This document shows positions 36,881 through 47,371 of a stretch of 64,000 nucleotides of DNA, piece by piece. The position numbers and the translations under genes are program-made. Source of the DNA: Haloplanus sp. GDY1. Its GTDB lineage: Archaea; Halobacteriota; Halobacteria; Halobacteriales; Haloferacaceae. The notes below the pieces were generated by a model that saw only the letters and a program-made list of their open reading frames with translations, had not been told where the DNA came from and ran no database searches. The stretch covers positions 2,143,998 through 2,207,997 of the forward strand of contig NZ_CP098514.1 of assembly GCF_023703775.1 (NCBI RefSeq), given 5' to 3'. How positions within the stretch are numbered: the first letter of the stretch is position 1; each line of letters starts with the position of its first letter.

Positions 36881-37515
36881 CAGCCCAGCAGCCGGCGCTT
36901 GAGCCGTTCGAGCGGCCCCGGCCGGGCGGCGTCGATGGGCTCCCAGACGGAGAGCGCGTCGTCGACGTCGGCCCGCCGACTCGTCACGACCGCCTCCCGG
37001 TCGGGCGCGACGACCGCGAGGTGGGTCTCGTAGTAGCCGTTGTAGCCGTACTTCAGCATCTCGCGGCCGGAGAAGCCAGCGACGAAGTCGCGCACGTCGT
37101 CCGGAATCTCGGGGACGACGACCGCGAACGTGAACTCCGTGGCGTAGTGTTCCTCGTCGGCCTCGATCCAGCGGTCCGCCAGGTCCTCGGCGAGGGCGAC
37201 GAGGCGTTCGAGGTCCGCGACCCGGACGCCCTCGATCCGCCGGAGGAACAGGTGTTCGAAGGAGACGTGGTGGCCGTACGTGATGGCGGGGTGGAAGAAC
37301 TTCTTCTGCGTGTGGATTTCGAGGCGGCCGTAGAGGTCGAACGCCTCGCCGTCGACGCGGTAGTCGCGTTCGAGGTCGTAGTTGAACATCAGACGGTCGC
37401 TCACCCGGTCGACGTACTCGTCGTCCCACTCGGGGACGTCGTCGGGGACGGTCCGCTCGGGGGAACCGCCGTCGTCGTCGGTGCCGGTCCTGATCCCCGC
37501 GTCCTCGTCGGTCAC
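36880..37515 (-). CDS. Conserved haloarchaeal protein of unknown function
   Basis: 211 residues, soluble, acidic N-terminus followed by WDDEYVDRVSDRLMFNYDLERDY and a region rich in aromatics and His (IHTQKKFFHPAITYGHHVSFEHLFLRR). No cysteine, no membrane segment, no catalytic motif recognised. It starts with GTG inside the stop of the cupin gene (4-base GTGA overlap), so both are one operon. Confidence 0.7.
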   Translation of the reverse strand: MTDEDAGIRTGTDDDGGSPERTVPDDVPEWDDEYVDRVSDRLMFNYDLERDYRVDGEAFDLYGRLEIHTQKKFFHPAITYGHHVSFEHLFLRRIEGVRVADLERLVALAEDLADRWIEADEEHYATEFTFAVVVPEIPDDVRDFVAGFSGREMLKYGYNGYYETHLAVVAPDREAVVTSRRADVDDALSVWEPIDAARPGPLERLKRRLLG

Positions 37516-37883
37516 GGCTCGTAGACGTGGACGTCGTCCTCGGCCGGCGGGGCGCCGACGGCGACGACGTCGACCGGTTCGTCGGCGTCCTCGGGGTTGT
37601 ACGCGAACTGCGGGCTCCCCGGTTCGACGGCGACCAGGGCGTCCGGCCCCGCCTCCAGCGTCCCCTCGGGCGTGTCGACGTGGAGCGTCCCCGAGAGGAC
37701 GTAGAAGGCCTCCTCCTGTTCGTCGTGGTAGTGGTAGGCGAGCGGGAGTTCCTCGCCCGGGTCGGCCGTGTAGCGGTTGATCGCCATTCGCGTGAGGCCC
37801 GCGGGACCGGACAGCGACCGGCGCGTGCAGGGGCGGTCGGAGTCCGGATCGACGTCCTCGGTGTCGACGACGTGGTAGCCCAT
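37512..37883 (-). CDS. Cupin domain protein
   Basis: 123 residues, one cupin fold. Motif 1 is YHYHDEQEEAFYVLSG near 49-64 with the metal-binding His-x-His and Glu; motif 2 PGSPQFAYNPED near 90 has lost the usual His, as in many single-cupin proteins. Role could be enzymatic or sensory; nothing specific can be said. Start ATG at 37881-37883; ACTTTTGCC on this strand about 30 bases upstream is a possible promoter. Confidence 0.8.
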   Translation of the reverse strand: MGYHVVDTEDVDPDSDRPCTRRSLSGPAGLTRMAINRYTADPGEELPLAYHYHDEQEEAFYVLSGTLHVDTPEGTLEAGPDALVAVEPGSPQFAYNPEDADEPVDVVAVGAPPAEDDVHVYEP

Positions 37884-37936
37884 ACCCGAGTCACTGTCGT
37901 GGGGGAGGCAAAAGTCCGTCGTCACCCACACGACAA

Positions 37937-37945
37937 GCTTTAATC
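37937..37945 (+). promoter_or_regulatory. TATA-like box of the small CxxC protein gene
   Basis: GCTTTAATC about 30 bases before the ATG at 37972 in the divergent gap with the cupin gene. Confidence 0.5.
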
Positions 37946-37971
37946 CGTCAGTAGCCGTACGTGCGGGTACG

Positions 37972-38190
37972 ATGGGCGGCAAAGACACCGAGACCTGTGG
38001 TCGCTGTGCCATGAGTTCGGTCGTGGGCGTGGCGTCCGAGGGGGACGGCGAGTCGGGGCGTGACCCGTTCGCCGGCGCCCGCATCGAGGTCGACGAGCGC
38101 CAACTGCGCGCCGTCTCGCCGGCGGCGTGGCTGGGGCGGGTGAAACGCCGTCTCGACGCGCTCGCCACCCGCCTGACGTACGGGCGATAA
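37972..38190 (+). CDS. Small CxxC protein of unknown function
   Basis: 72 residues. One CxxC pair near the N-terminus (ETCGRCAM), then an acidic loop and a basic amphipathic C-terminus (WLGRVKRRLDALATRLTYGR) that could bind nucleic acid or membrane. Too short for family assignment; supported by its promoter and codon usage like its neighbours. Confidence 0.5.
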   Translation: MGGKDTETCGRCAMSSVVGVASEGDGESGRDPFAGARIEVDERQLRAVSPAAWLGRVKRRLDALATRLTYGR

Positions 38191-38228
38191 CTGTTTTGTA
38201 CGCCGATCCCATGGGGACTTGACAAGCG

Positions 38229-38918
38229 ATGGAAGAGAGCGTGTCCGGATTCAAACGCCGGGGAACGTGGCCCGAAATCGTCGAACACGGTGAGCGCATC
38301 ACGCGGGCGCTCCGCGACGCCGGCGCCGACGGCGAGGCGTTCGAGGAGTGGGACGAGTGGCGCCCCAAGTCCCACGAGCGCCTGGGCGACGACGTCAACG
38401 AGAAGACGGCCGAACAGGCCAGCGTCGGCGAGGGCGAGGGCGAGAAGGCCGGAAAGAACCCCGACGAGGACCTCCGCACGGCCGGCGAGAAGCTCTCGGA
38501 GTCCTACGAGCGCGCCGAACAGGGGGACAACGAGGGGGCGGTCGAGCGCTGGCAGGACTCGATCAACTACGTCGCCCGCGCCGCCGACTCCGCCGGACGG
38601 AAGGCGCTCCGGGCCGTCGAGGACACCGTCTACCGGAAGGTGATGACCCAACTGGCCCCGTACTACTTCGACAACGAACTCGTGAGCGCGAACGTCCAGA
38701 AGACGGCACGCGGCGGCGACGAGGACGAGTTCATCTTCGAGGTGAACGTCAACGACGACGAACTGAAGGCGGCGGTGAGCGAGCGGTTGGCCACCTACGA
38801 GGACAGCGTCGATCGCTGGCACGTCGACACGGAGAAGGAGACGGAGATCGCCGAGGCCGTCGAGGGGGTCGAGCCCCCAGTCGACGGCGGCGGCGAGTCG
38901 AAGTCGACGACCAACTGA
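38229..38918 (+). CDS. Conserved haloarchaeal protein of unknown function (resembles DUF5828)
   Basis: 229 residues, soluble and very acidic. N-terminal segment VSGFKRRGTWPEIVEHGERITRAL, a Glu/Gly/Lys-rich disordered stretch (about 60-95), a helical segment with YYFDNELVSANVQKTARG near 145, and an acidic Ser-rich tail (GGGESKSTTN). The DUF label is from memory of haloarchaeal annotations and is uncertain. Confidence 0.65.
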   Translation: MEESVSGFKRRGTWPEIVEHGERITRALRDAGADGEAFEEWDEWRPKSHERLGDDVNEKTAEQASVGEGEGEKAGKNPDEDLRTAGEKLSESYERAEQGDNEGAVERWQDSINYVARAADSAGRKALRAVEDTVYRKVMTQLAPYYFDNELVSANVQKTARGGDEDEFIFEVNVNDDELKAAVSERLATYEDSVDRWHVDTEKETEIAEAVEGVEPPVDGGGESKSTTN

Positions 38919-38957
38919 CCCGCCACACCTATCCCCGCGACAGCGCTACGTGTCGGT

Positions 38958-39200
38958 ATGCACGTCGAGTTCGACCGCGACACCTGCATCGGCATGTTCC
39001 AGTGCGTCGAGGAGTGGACGGCGTTCGAGGAGAACCGCGACGAGGGGAAGGCGGACCTCGCCGGCGGCGAGGAACGGGAGCCGGACCTGTTCGTCCGCGA
39101 GGTGCCCGCGGACGCGGCACTCGACGCCGAGTTCGCCGCGCGCACCTGCCCCGTCGACGCCATCCGCCTCTACGACGACGACGGCGAGCAGATCGTGTAG
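38958..39200 (+). CDS. Single-cluster ferredoxin (3Fe-4S/4Fe-4S type)
   Basis: 80 residues. Cluster ligands come as CIGMFQC at the N-terminus and TCPVDAIRLYD near the C-terminus, i.e. three cysteines where a standard 4Fe-4S site has four, which points to a 3Fe-4S cluster like that of cytochrome P450-linked ferredoxins. A 45-residue acidic insertion separates the halves. Electron donor or acceptor unknown; no obvious redox partner adjacent. Confidence 0.78.
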   Translation: MHVEFDRDTCIGMFQCVEEWTAFEENRDEGKADLAGGEEREPDLFVREVPADAALDAEFAARTCPVDAIRLYDDDGEQIV

Positions 39201-39287
39201 GCCGGCCGGTGCCCGTCCCGACCGGGGCCGGTCGTCGGACCCCGGTCGCGTTCGGGCCGCGGTATCACTTTCACCGCGCTTCGCCAA

Positions 39288-39296
39288 CGCTTAACC
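39288..39296 (+). promoter_or_regulatory. TATA-like box of hef
   Basis: ACGCTTAAC-type element ending in TTAACC (39291-39296), 28 bases before the ATG at 39320. Confidence 0.5.
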
Positions 39297-39319
39297 CCGC
39301 CGCCGACCAAGCCGGCACG

Positions 39320-41731
39320 ATGGCGGCCACCGACGACGGCGACGGCGAGTACGTCGAGCATCCCCTGCTCGCGTCGGGAGTCATCGAGCGCCGGGAGTAC
39401 CAGCGACGCCTCGCGGACGACGCCGCCGCGGACCACACGCTCGTCTGTCTCCCCACCGGCCTCGGCAAGACGACGGTGAGCCTGCTCGTGACCGCCGAGC
39501 GCCTCCACGAGACCGGCGGGACGGCGCTCTTTCTCGCCCCGACGAAGCCGCTGGTCCAGCAACACGCCGCCTTCTACCGCGACGCGCTGACGATTCCGGA
39601 CGACGAAATCACGGTCTTCACCGGCGAGGTTCGGCCGGACGACCGGGCCGCGCTCTGGGAGGACAGCCGGGTCGTCATCGCGACGCCACAGGTGGTGGAG
39701 AACGACCTGATCGGCGGGCGCATCTCCCTGTCGGACGTGACCCACCTCACCTTCGACGAGTGCCACCGCGCGACCGGCGACTACGCCTACGTCTACATCG
39801 CGGAGCGCTACCACGCCGACGCCGAGGCGCCGCTGGTGACGGGCATGAGCGCCTCGCCCGGCGGCGACGAGGAGGCGATCATGACCGTCTGTGAGAACCT
39901 CGGCCTTCGCGAGGTGGCCGTGATGACCGAGGACGACGCCGACGTCGACGAGTACACCCACGACACCGAGGTGGAGTGGGAGCGGGTGACGCTCCCCGAG
40001 CAGGTACTGGAGATCCGCGACGCACTCGAGGAGGTGATCGTCGACCGTCTGGAGGCGCTTGCGGAACTCGGCGTCACGAACACGACGAGCCCGGACCTCT
40101 CCCAGCGCGACCTCAACCGGATGCGCGGGGAGTTACAGGAACTCATCGACGCCGACCAGTCCGAGGGGTACGAGGGCATGTCGATCCACGCGGAGGTGAT
40201 GAAGCTCCGGCGCGCGGTGGAACTCGCGGAGACGCAGTCCGTGGAGTCGCTGCGGCGGTACTTCGAGCGCCAGCGCAACGCGGCCCGCGCCTCCGGGGCG
40301 TCGAAGGCGAGCCAGCGCCTCGTCTCGGAGCCGAAGGTCCGGGAGGCGATGCGGAAGGCCGAGGCGTTCGACGACCTCCACCCGAAGTTCCGGCAGACGC
40401 GGGTCCTGTTGGCCCGGACGCTCGGCATCGGCGGCGGCGAGCGCGTCATCGTCTTCACCGAGTCGCGGGACACCGCCGAGGCCCTCACCGACTTCCTCGC
40501 GGAGAGCTTCGACGTTCGGCGGTTCGTCGGGCAGGGCGACAAGGAGGGCTCGGACGGCATGACCCAGAAGGAACAGGGCGAGACGCTCGATGCGTTCCGG
40601 GCGGGCGAGTTCGAGGTGCTGGTCTCCACATCCGTCGCGGAGGAGGGTCTGGACGTCCCGGAGGTGGACCTCGTGCTCTTCTACGAACCCGTCCCCACGG
40701 CGATCCGATCCATCCAGCGGAAGGGGCGGACGGGGCGACAGGACGAGGGCCGGGTGGTCGTCCTCATGGCCGAGGACACCCGCGACGAGGCGTTCTTCTG
40801 GATCTCCCGCCGGCGCGAGCGGGAGATGGAGGACGAACTGGCGGAGCTGAAAGGCGTCGCCGACGAGATGTCGGCGGAACTCGACGACGGGCAGACGGCG
40901 CTCGATTCGTTCGACGACGGGGCGGCGAGCGACGGCGACGCCGCGGAGGCCGACGGCGGCGCGGCCGCCCAGCCCGGACTGGCGGCCTTCGGGGCGGCCG
41001 GCGAGGGCGACGACGAAGACGGTGACGACGCCGCGGCGGACGACTCCGAGGGCGTCGTCGCGACGGCCGAGGGCGACGACGAGACGGTCGAGATCGTCGT
41101 CGACCAGCGGGAACTCGACTCCGCCATCGCCCGCGACCTCTCGACCCGCGAGGGGGTCGAGACCCGACTGGAGACGCTGGCGGTCGGCGACTACGTCGTC
41201 TCGGATCGCGTCGCCGTCGAGCGCAAGACCGTCGGGGACTTCCTCGACACCCTCACCGGGAGCGACCGCTCGCTGTTCGAGCAGGTGGGCGACCTCTCCC
41301 GACACTACGCCCGGCCGGTCGTCCTGCTGGAAGGCGAGGGGCTCTACGAGGAGCGCAACGTCCACCCCGACGCCATCCGTGGGGCGCTGGCGTCGCTCAC
41401 GGTGGATTTCGGCGTGAGCGTCCTGCGCACCGAAGGCGAGGGCGACACCGCCGACCTGCTCGCGGTGCTGGCGGGGCGCGAACAGACGACCCGGGAGCGA
41501 AGCGTCAGCGTCCACGGCGAGAAGAGTTCGAAGACGCTGGGCGAACAGCAGGAGTACGTCGTGGGCGCCATCGCGGACATCGGCCCCGTGACCGCCCGGT
41601 CACTGCTGGAACACTTCGGGAGCGTCGAGGCCGTGATGACGGCGCGGGAGGAGGACTTGCTGGAGGTCGACGGGGTGGGCGAGGTGACCGCCGACCGCAT
41701 CCGGACCGTGGTCGGGAGCGACTACAGTTAG
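39320..41731 (+). CDS. hef: Hef helicase-nuclease (XPF/FANCM family)
   Basis: 803-residue archaeal fork-processing enzyme. N-terminal superfamily 2 helicase: Walker A PTGLGKT (45-51), DECH box (146-149), SASPGGDEE after it, and motif [13 protein letters not shown] near 460. A disordered acidic linker (about 525-590) precedes the XPF-type nuclease with VDQRE near 595 and ERKTVGDF (about 632-639), and two helix-hairpin-helix motifs end the protein ([34 protein letters not shown]). Processes stalled replication forks and crosslinks; in haloarchaea Hef is linked to recombination-independent fork restart. The stop shares TTAG with the convergent gene. Confidence 0.95.
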   Translation: MAATDDGDGEYVEHPLLASGVIERREYQRRLADDAAADHTLVCLPTGLGKTTVSLLVTAERLHETGGTALFLAPTKPLVQQHAAFYRDALTIPDDEITVFTGEVRPDDRAALWEDSRVVIATPQVVENDLIGGRISLSDVTHLTFDECHRATGDYAYVYIAERYHADAEAPLVTGMSASPGGDEEAIMTVCENLGLREVAVMTEDDADVDEYTHDTEVEWERVTLPEQVLEIRDALEEVIVDRLEALAELGVTNTTSPDLSQRDLNRMRGELQELIDADQSEGYEGMSIHAEVMKLRRAVELAETQSVESLRRYFERQRNAARASGASKASQRLVSEPKVREAMRKAEAFDDLHPKFRQTRVLLARTLGIGGGERVIVFTESRDTAEALTDFLAESFDVRRFVGQGDKEGSDGMTQKEQGETLDAFRAGEFEVLVSTSVAEEGLDVPEVDLVLFYEPVPTAIRSIQRKGRTGRQDEGRVVVLMAEDTRDEAFFWISRRREREMEDELAELKGVADEMSAELDDGQTALDSFDDGAASDGDAAEADGGAAAQPGLAAFGAAGEGDDEDGDDAAADDSEGVVATAEGDDETVEIVVDQRELDSAIARDLSTREGVETRLETLAVGDYVVSDRVAVERKTVGDFLDTLTGSDRSLFEQVGDLSRHYARPVVLLEGEGLYEERNVHPDAIRGALASLTVDFGVSVLRTEGEGDTADLLAVLAGREQTTRERSVSVHGEKSSKTLGEQQEYVVGAIADIGPVTARSLLEHFGSVEAVMTAREEDLLEVDGVGEVTADRIRTVVGSDYS

Positions 41732-42393
41732 ATTCGGCAGTCGTCGAGCGCCGAGAGCGTCTCGGCGGCCTCGCGGGCGGCGGCGAGCAGTTCCTCCGCG
41801 CGACGCGGGTCGTCGGCCTCCTCGGCCGCCCGCGAGAACTTCAGGAGCGTCCGCGAGAGCGACGCGCGGGCGTCGGCCAGCGAGTCGTCGCCGTCCTCCG
41901 AACCCCGGGCGCGCCGGTCGGTCGGGGCGGCGTCACGCCCCCGACCCGCGTCGGTCGATTCGGTCCCGCGGTCGGCGGGGGCGGTGAGGCTGCGCTCCCG
42001 GGAGTCGACGGCGGGGGGCGAGGGACGCCCGTCGTCGGCCGCGTCGTCGGTTGCCGGCTCGGCGCCCGTGGCGGCCTCCGGGTCGGACGCGGACTCGGGC
42101 GCGTCCGCCTCGACGGCGTCCGCCTCGACGGCCTCCCTCTCACCCGAGGCGTCCTCCCCCTCGGCGGCCGCCGTCTCGCCCGAGGCGTCGTCCGCGGCCT
42201 GGCACGTGGGGCAGAACTCCCGCCCGTCGTAGCGGAAGATGGGGTCGCCACACGAGTCGCAGTGGTCGTTGGTCATCGTCGCTCCCTGCAGGAGGAGTTC
42301 GCTCATGCGCTGTGTCGCCGCGCGCTTCTCCTGGTCCTGTTCGTACTTCTCCCGGAGTCGCTCGCGTTCGGCCTCCTTGTCGAACCCGCTCAT
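41728..42393 (-). CDS. p27/Sjogren-scleroderma autoantigen 1-like zinc-ribbon protein
   Basis: 221 residues of the archaeal COG1645 type. Helical N-terminus ([18 protein letters not shown] ... [16 protein letters not shown]), a zinc ribbon [20 protein letters not shown] near 45-64, a long disordered acidic stretch (about 65-165) and a C-terminal helical region ([16 protein letters not shown]). Function unknown in archaea. Start ATG at 42391-42393; upstream in-frame sequence belongs to the opposite strand's mdh promoter. Confidence 0.8.
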   Translation of the reverse strand: MSGFDKEAERERLREKYEQDQEKRAATQRMSELLLQGATMTNDHCDSCGDPIFRYDGREFCPTCQAADDASGETAAAEGEDASGEREAVEADAVEADAPESASDPEAATGAEPATDDAADDGRPSPPAVDSRERSLTAPADRGTESTDAGRGRDAAPTDRRARGSEDGDDSLADARASLSRTLLKFSRAAEEADDPRRAEELLAAAREAAETLSALDDCRI

Positions 42394-42492
42394 GGGCGAG
42401 GGAAGGCGACCGAGGTCGAAAAACCCCACGGGACGTTCGACGGTCGTCGATCCGCCGTACGCCGACTGCGGGCGAGCGTCGGGGGTTCCGAA

Positions 42493-42502
42493 GCGTTTAA
42501 TC
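42493..42502 (+). promoter_or_regulatory. TATA-like box of mdh
   Basis: GCGTTTAATC is centred about 31 bases before the ATG at 42529, no ribosome binding site. Confidence 0.6.
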
Positions 42503-42528
42503 GGAATCCGCGGCCATCGGTACGTGAA

Positions 42529-43443
42529 ATGACGAAAGTGAGCGTCATCGGCGCGGCGGGAACCGTCGGGGCCGCGGCAGGGTACAACATCGCGCTCCGC
42601 GACATCGCGGACGAACTCGTCCTCGTCGACATTCCGGACATGGAGGCGGAGACGGTGGGACAGGCCGCGGACACCAACCACGGCGTCGCCTACGACTCGA
42701 ACACGGTCGTCCGGCAGGGCGGCTACGAGGCGACCGCGGGGTCGGACGTGGTCGTCATCACGGCAGGCATCCCCCGCAAGCCGGGGCAGACCCGGATCGA
42801 CCTCGCGGGCGACAACGCGCCCATCATGGAGGACATCGGCTCCTCGCTGGCCGAGTACAACGACGACTTCGTGTCGATCACCACCTCGAACCCGGTGGAC
42901 CTGCTGAACCGCCACCTCTACGAGGCGGGCGACCGCGACCGGCACTCGGTGATCGGCTTCGGCGGCCGCCTCGATTCGGCGCGCTTTCGCTACGTCCTCT
43001 CCCAGCGGTTCGACGTCCCCGTGCGGAACGTCGAGGCGACGATCCTCGGCGAACACGGCGACGCGCAGGTGCCCGTCTTCTCGAAGGTCCGGGTCGACGG
43101 CCGCGACCCCGAGTTCTCCGCCGACGAGCGGGAGGAGATCCTCGCCAACCTCCAGGAGTCGGCGATGGACGTCATCGAGCGCAAGGGCGCGACCGAGTGG
43201 GGCCCGGCGACGGGCGTCGCCCACATGGTCGAGGCGGTCCTCCGCGACACCGGCGAAGTCCTGCCCGGGAGCATCGTCCTCGACGGCGAGTTCGGCCACG
43301 AGGACACCGCCTTCGGCGTCCCCGTCAAACTCGGCGCCGACGGCGTCGAGGCGGTCGTCGAGTGGGATCTGGACGACTACGAGGTGGACCTGATGGACGA
43401 GGCCGCGGAGAAACTCGCCGACCAGTACGGGAAGATCGCCTGA
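42529..43443 (+). CDS. mdh: Malate dehydrogenase (LDH-like, haloarchaeal type)
   Basis: 304-residue NAD-dependent enzyme of the citric acid cycle. Rossmann loop GAAGTVG (8-14), NAD specificity Asp in LVLVDIPD, substrate arginines in [10 protein letters not shown] near 82-90 and [10 protein letters not shown] near 148, catalytic His in GEHGDAQVP near 178. Arg in the mobile loop marks malate rather than lactate specificity. Same LDH-like class as the well-studied Haloarcula enzyme. Confidence 0.95.
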   Translation: MTKVSVIGAAGTVGAAAGYNIALRDIADELVLVDIPDMEAETVGQAADTNHGVAYDSNTVVRQGGYEATAGSDVVVITAGIPRKPGQTRIDLAGDNAPIMEDIGSSLAEYNDDFVSITTSNPVDLLNRHLYEAGDRDRHSVIGFGGRLDSARFRYVLSQRFDVPVRNVEATILGEHGDAQVPVFSKVRVDGRDPEFSADEREEILANLQESAMDVIERKGATEWGPATGVAHMVEAVLRDTGEVLPGSIVLDGEFGHEDTAFGVPVKLGADGVEAVVEWDLDDYEVDLMDEAAEKLADQYGKIA

Positions 43444-43445
43444 GG

Positions 43446-43450
43446 TTTTT
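43446..43450 (+). terminator. T5 tract after mdh
   Basis: TTTTT three bases after the mdh stop; weak but typical archaeal termination signal. The rest of the 112-base gap to uvrC shows nothing else. Confidence 0.3.
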
Positions 43451-43555
43451 GGGCGATACCGCGGCCACGCCCGCCGTGACCTGACCACGGTCGCGGGGCG
43501 CTCGCGGGAGCGCGGCGCCACGCCCCGCGTCCCACGGCCGGCGCCGCCTGCTCGC

Positions 43556-45292
43556 TCACAGCCGTCGCCGCAGCGCCTCGGCCGTCTTCTCACCGACGCC
43601 GGCGACGTCCCGGAGGTCCGCGGCCGACGCCGCCCGCACGTTCTCGACGCTCCCGAACCGCCGGAGGAGGCGCCGGCGCGTCTCGGGCCCGACGCCCGGC
43701 ACCTCGTCGAGCGCCGTCGACACCTCGTCGCGGACGGTTCCGTGGTACTGGACGGCGAAGCGGTGGGCCTCGTCGCGGACGCGCTGGAGGAGGTGGAGAT
43801 GGGGGGCGTCGTCGTCCCAGTCGTGGGCGCCGTCGGGGGTTATCACCCGCTCCTCGGCCTTCGCGAGCGCCACGGCGGGGACGTCCCACCCCGCCCCGTC
43901 GAGGGCGTCGCGGGCGGCCGCCAGTTGCCCCTCGCCGCCGTCGATCAGCAGCAGATCCGGATCGGGGCGGTCGTCCTCGCCCGCGACGGCGCGGTCGGCC
44001 CGCCAGCGGACGAGTTCGCGCATGTTCGCGTAGTCGTCGTTCCGGTCGGTGAGGCTCTTCCGGCGGTAGGCCGACTTCTCCGCGCTCCCGTCGACGAAAC
44101 AGACGTCGCTGCCGACGGCCGCCCGGCCGCCGCTGTGGCTCACGTCGAACCCCTCGATCCGCTCGACCGGCCCGTCGAGGCCGAGGGCGTCGGCGAGGCG
44201 GGCGCCGCCGTCGTCCCGCCCGGGGCGACTGCGGGCGTTCTTCAGCGCGAGGTCGACCAGCTTCGCCTCGCGGCCGGCCCCGGGGACCCGGAGGGCGACG
44301 CCCTCCGCCTCCAGCCACGCGAGCACCTCGTCGTCGTCCGGGCGCTCGGAACAGAGGATGGCGTCGGGGAGGTCGCGGTCGGCGTAGTACTGGGGGACGA
44401 AGGCGGCGAGGAGCGCGCCGACCCGGTCCTCGCCCTCGGGCGCGTCGAGGCGGTGTCGGGAGCGGTCGACGAGCTGTCCCCGCTCGCTGTGGAGGCGAGC
44501 GACCGTCGCCCGGTCGCCCTCCACCGACGCCCCGAGGACGTCGACGGTCCGCTCGTCGGCCGGCGACGCCACCGCCTCGGCGCCGGAGCCGTGGAAGGAC
44601 TCGACGGTGTCGAGTCGGTCGCGGAGGTTGGCGGCGCGCTCGAAGGATCGATCCTGCGCGGCCGACTCCATCTCCCGGCGGAGCGGGTCGGCCAGCGCGC
44701 CCGTCTCGCCCTCGAAAAATCGGATCGCTGCCCGGACGTCCTCGGCGTAGGAGTCATCGTCGATTTCGCCGGTGCAGGGCGCGCTACACAGCCCCATCTC
44801 GTAGTCGAGACAGGGGCGGTCCCGGCCGCGGTACTTGTGATCGGAACAGCCCCGCAGCCCGTACACCTCGCGGAGCGCCTTGACGACCGTCTCGACGCTC
44901 CCCTTCTCGGTGAAGGGGCCGAAGACCGTCGCCCCCTCGTCGGGGTCCCGCGTCACCTCGATCCGCGGAACCGGGTGATCGGTGAACTGGACGAGCGGGT
45001 AGGACTTGTCGTCCTTCAGTCGGACGTTGTACCGCGGTTGGTGGCGCTTGATGAGGTTCGCCTCCAGCAGGAGCGCCTGGGTCTCGGTGTCGGTGACGGC
45101 GACGTCGATCCGATCGGCACGCTCGACCATCCGACGAATGCGGTCGCTCCGTGGATCGGCGTAGGAGCGGACGCGCTCCCGGAGGTCGACCGCCTTGCCG
45201 ACGTACTGCACGTCCTCGGCCTCGTAGAAGAGATAGACGCCCGGGTCGCGGGGGAGGTCGGCCGCACGCGCTCGAACCGCACTCGCGTCCAT
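43556..45292 (-). CDS. uvrC: Excinuclease ABC subunit C
   Basis: 578-residue dual nuclease of nucleotide excision repair. Order: GIY-YIG domain (GVY at 18-20, YVG at 30-32, catalytic Arg in DLRERVRSY), a Cys-rich linker [25 protein letters not shown] near 140-165, UvrB-binding helical segment near 200, RNase H-like 3' nuclease ([11 protein letters not shown] near 360, [12 protein letters not shown] near 440), and two C-terminal HhH motifs ([18 protein letters not shown]). Haloarchaea carry bacterial-type UvrABC. Start ATG at 45290-45292; GTG one codon earlier possible. Confidence 0.95.
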   Translation of the reverse strand: MDASAVRARAADLPRDPGVYLFYEAEDVQYVGKAVDLRERVRSYADPRSDRIRRMVERADRIDVAVTDTETQALLLEANLIKRHQPRYNVRLKDDKSYPLVQFTDHPVPRIEVTRDPDEGATVFGPFTEKGSVETVVKALREVYGLRGCSDHKYRGRDRPCLDYEMGLCSAPCTGEIDDDSYAEDVRAAIRFFEGETGALADPLRREMESAAQDRSFERAANLRDRLDTVESFHGSGAEAVASPADERTVDVLGASVEGDRATVARLHSERGQLVDRSRHRLDAPEGEDRVGALLAAFVPQYYADRDLPDAILCSERPDDDEVLAWLEAEGVALRVPGAGREAKLVDLALKNARSRPGRDDGGARLADALGLDGPVERIEGFDVSHSGGRAAVGSDVCFVDGSAEKSAYRRKSLTDRNDDYANMRELVRWRADRAVAGEDDRPDPDLLLIDGGEGQLAAARDALDGAGWDVPAVALAKAEERVITPDGAHDWDDDAPHLHLLQRVRDEAHRFAVQYHGTVRDEVSTALDEVPGVGPETRRRLLRRFGSVENVRAASAADLRDVAGVGEKTAEALRRRL

Positions 45293-45356
45293 CACCGCCC
45301 TCGTAGCGACCCCGTACGGATGAGCCTGACGCGTCGCCCGCCGCTCTCACCGTTGA

Positions 45357-45378
45357 TAATCGTCGGAAACGATTAAGA
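45357..45378 (+). promoter_or_regulatory. TATA box of the transducer gene overlapped by an inverted repeat
   Basis: TAATCGT (45357-45363) and ACGATTA (45369-45375) form a perfect 7-bp inverted repeat with a 5-base spacer; the right half merges with GATTAAGA, the TATA-like box 27 bases before the ATG at 45402. A protein on the repeat would block TBP/TFB binding. Confidence 0.5.
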
Positions 45379-45401
45379 AGAGCGCTGGTGACGGCCCGCG
45401 T

Positions 45402-47021
45402 ATGGATCACGCCCCCGACTCACAAGGGTCGAAGCCGTCGGAAGCCGACGGTCGGCCGGAAGCGGTTCGGACCGACGGTGGCCAGACCGACGTGAACGGC
45501 GACTCGGTTACCATCGAATCGACGGAGTCGACGGTCGAGAGGCGAGAGTCGGAAGCGACGAACGGGACGGCGGAGGTGGAGTTGAACGTCGACGACGACG
45601 TCCTGATCGACGGCGTCGGAATGCCGGTGTTCGTCCTCGACCGGGAGGGCGCCATCGCGGCGTGGAACCACAGCATCGAGGAGTTGACCGGAAACGGGGA
45701 CGACGTCGCCATCGGCTCGACGGCGCCGAGTACGGTGTTCTATCCCGAGGGTCGGGAGCGGGAGATGCTGGCCCAGACGGTCCTGGAGTCGCCCGAGTCG
45801 GCCGACGAGCGCGAGGGCGTGGAACTCGAGAACGAGGCGCTGTCGCTGTACGCGACCGACGAGACGATGACGGATCGCTGGGGCGACCGTCGACACCTGC
45901 GTCACACGTCGATGCCGCTGTACGAGGACGGCGAGTTCGTCGCGGTCATCCAGGCGATCCGGGACCGGACGGAGGAGGTGAAACGGCAGGAGGCGGTCGC
46001 GAACCTCGTCGACGAGGTCAGGGGGACGCTCCACGACCTCGCGGAGGGCCACCTCGACTCCCGCGCCGCGTTCGACGTCGAGGAGGACGTCATCGACGAC
46101 CGCCTCGCGGACGTCGTCACGGAGTTGAACCGGACCGCCGAGGAGTTCGAGAGCCTGGCGAGCGAAGTCGACGGCGAGACGCGGGCCCTGGCGGACGCCA
46201 TCGACCGGACGGCGACGGCGGCGGCCGACATCGCGGAGAACGTCGACGACCAGAACGGCCTGCTGCAGGAGGGTGCCGAGGAGATGCAGTCGTTCAGCGC
46301 GAGCATCGAGGAGGTGGCGGCGACGACCGACGAGGTGGAGTCGGCGGCCGACGAGGCGCGCGAGGCGGCCAGCGAGGGGCTGGACGCGAGCGCCGACGCC
46401 CGCGAGGCGACGGAGAGCGTCGTCGACGTGGGCGAGGAACTCGTCGACGACGTGACGGCGCTCGGCGATCGGATGGACGACATCGAGGAGGTGGTCGAGG
46501 TCATCTCGGAGGTGGCCGACCGGACGAACCTGCTGGCGCTGAACGCCAACATCGAGGCGGCGCGGGCGGGCGAGGACGGCGACGGGTTCGCCGTCGTCGC
46601 CGAGGAGGTGAAGTCGCTGGCCGAGCAGACCCACGAACACACCGAGGAGATCACGGACGACATCCAGACGCTCCAGGCGCAGACGGACGACACCGTCGAC
46701 GCCGCGACCCGTTCCGTCGACCGGATCGAGCAGGCGAGCGAGCAGATCGACGACGTGCTGGAGACCTTCGAGGAGATCGCGGAAACCATCGACCGGGTCG
46801 CGGACGGCGTCGCCGAGGTGTCGCGGACGGCCGACGACCAGGCGGCGACCGGCGAGGAACTCACCGCGACGATCGAGACGCTCCGGGATCGAGCGGCGGA
46901 GACGGCCGAGGCTGCCGACCGGATCGTCGCCGCGGCCGACGAGGCCGACGAGGCGGTCGACGAACTCTCGCGGAGCGTCGACGAACTCCGGGCGGGCGAG
47001 GCGCGGGCCGGCGGGCCGTAG
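45402..47021 (+). CDS. Cytoplasmic methyl-accepting chemotaxis transducer with PAS domain
   Basis: 539 residues, no membrane segment and no HAMP pair, so a soluble Htr-type receptor. N-terminal 60 residues are low-complexity; a PAS domain spans about 65-195 ([26 protein letters not shown], then [15 protein letters not shown]); the rest is the long coiled-coil signalling domain with tip [21 protein letters not shown] near 370 and the methylation-type helices rich in Glu/Asp and Ala. It should signal to CheA/CheW elsewhere in the genome in response to an intracellular cue. No che or archaellum genes are in the window. Confidence 0.9.
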   Translation: MDHAPDSQGSKPSEADGRPEAVRTDGGQTDVNGDSVTIESTESTVERRESEATNGTAEVELNVDDDVLIDGVGMPVFVLDREGAIAAWNHSIEELTGNGDDVAIGSTAPSTVFYPEGREREMLAQTVLESPESADEREGVELENEALSLYATDETMTDRWGDRRHLRHTSMPLYEDGEFVAVIQAIRDRTEEVKRQEAVANLVDEVRGTLHDLAEGHLDSRAAFDVEEDVIDDRLADVVTELNRTAEEFESLASEVDGETRALADAIDRTATAAADIAENVDDQNGLLQEGAEEMQSFSASIEEVAATTDEVESAADEAREAASEGLDASADAREATESVVDVGEELVDDVTALGDRMDDIEEVVEVISEVADRTNLLALNANIEAARAGEDGDGFAVVAEEVKSLAEQTHEHTEEITDDIQTLQAQTDDTVDAATRSVDRIEQASEQIDDVLETFEEIAETIDRVADGVAEVSRTADDQAATGEELTATIETLRDRAAETAEAADRIVAAADEADEAVDELSRSVDELRAGEARAGGP

Positions 47022-47022
47022 C

Positions 47023-47030
47023 GTATAACC
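47023..47030 (+). promoter_or_regulatory. TATA-like box of the small gene after the transducer
   Basis: GTATAACC, 28 bases before the ATG at 47054 and two bases after the transducer stop. Confidence 0.5.
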
Positions 47031-47053
47031 CCGACGGCACCGACCCACCGGCC

Positions 47054-47326
47054 ATGGACGACGAGGGAACGACGCGAACGTGGCTCGTCGAGCGGACGTA
47101 CGACGACAAGGGGCTCATCTCGCTGGTGTACGCGACGACGGACGGCGAGGCCGTCCGGCGGATCGAGCGGGCGCCCATCGCCGTCGAGCGCTCGGGGGGC
47201 GTCACCGCCGCCGTCGACGTCGACGCGTCCGCGCTCACGCCGGTCGAGGAGGCGTCGCTGCGCGAGCGGTACGCGACGGAGGCACGGCGGATGGCCGAGG
47301 AACACGACCCCGACGAGACGGTGTAG
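47054..47326 (+). CDS. Conserved haloarchaeal small protein of unknown function
   Basis: 90 residues: a beta-rich N-terminal half (TRTWLVERTYDDKGLISLVYATTDGEAVRRIER ... VTAAVDVDAS) and a helical C-terminus (EEASLRERYATEARRMAEEHD). No family recognised. Good codon usage and own promoter. Confidence 0.65.
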   Translation: MDDEGTTRTWLVERTYDDKGLISLVYATTDGEAVRRIERAPIAVERSGGVTAAVDVDASALTPVEEASLRERYATEARRMAEEHDPDETV

Positions 47327-47341
47327 GCGGACACCTAAACT

Positions 47342-47348
47342 CTTTAGC
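47342..47348 (+). promoter_or_regulatory. TATA-like box of the ABC-2 exporter operon
   Basis: CTTTAGC centred 27 bases before the ATG at 47372. Confidence 0.5.
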
Positions 47349-47371
47349 CGGGACTGGACCAAGGGGACCCC

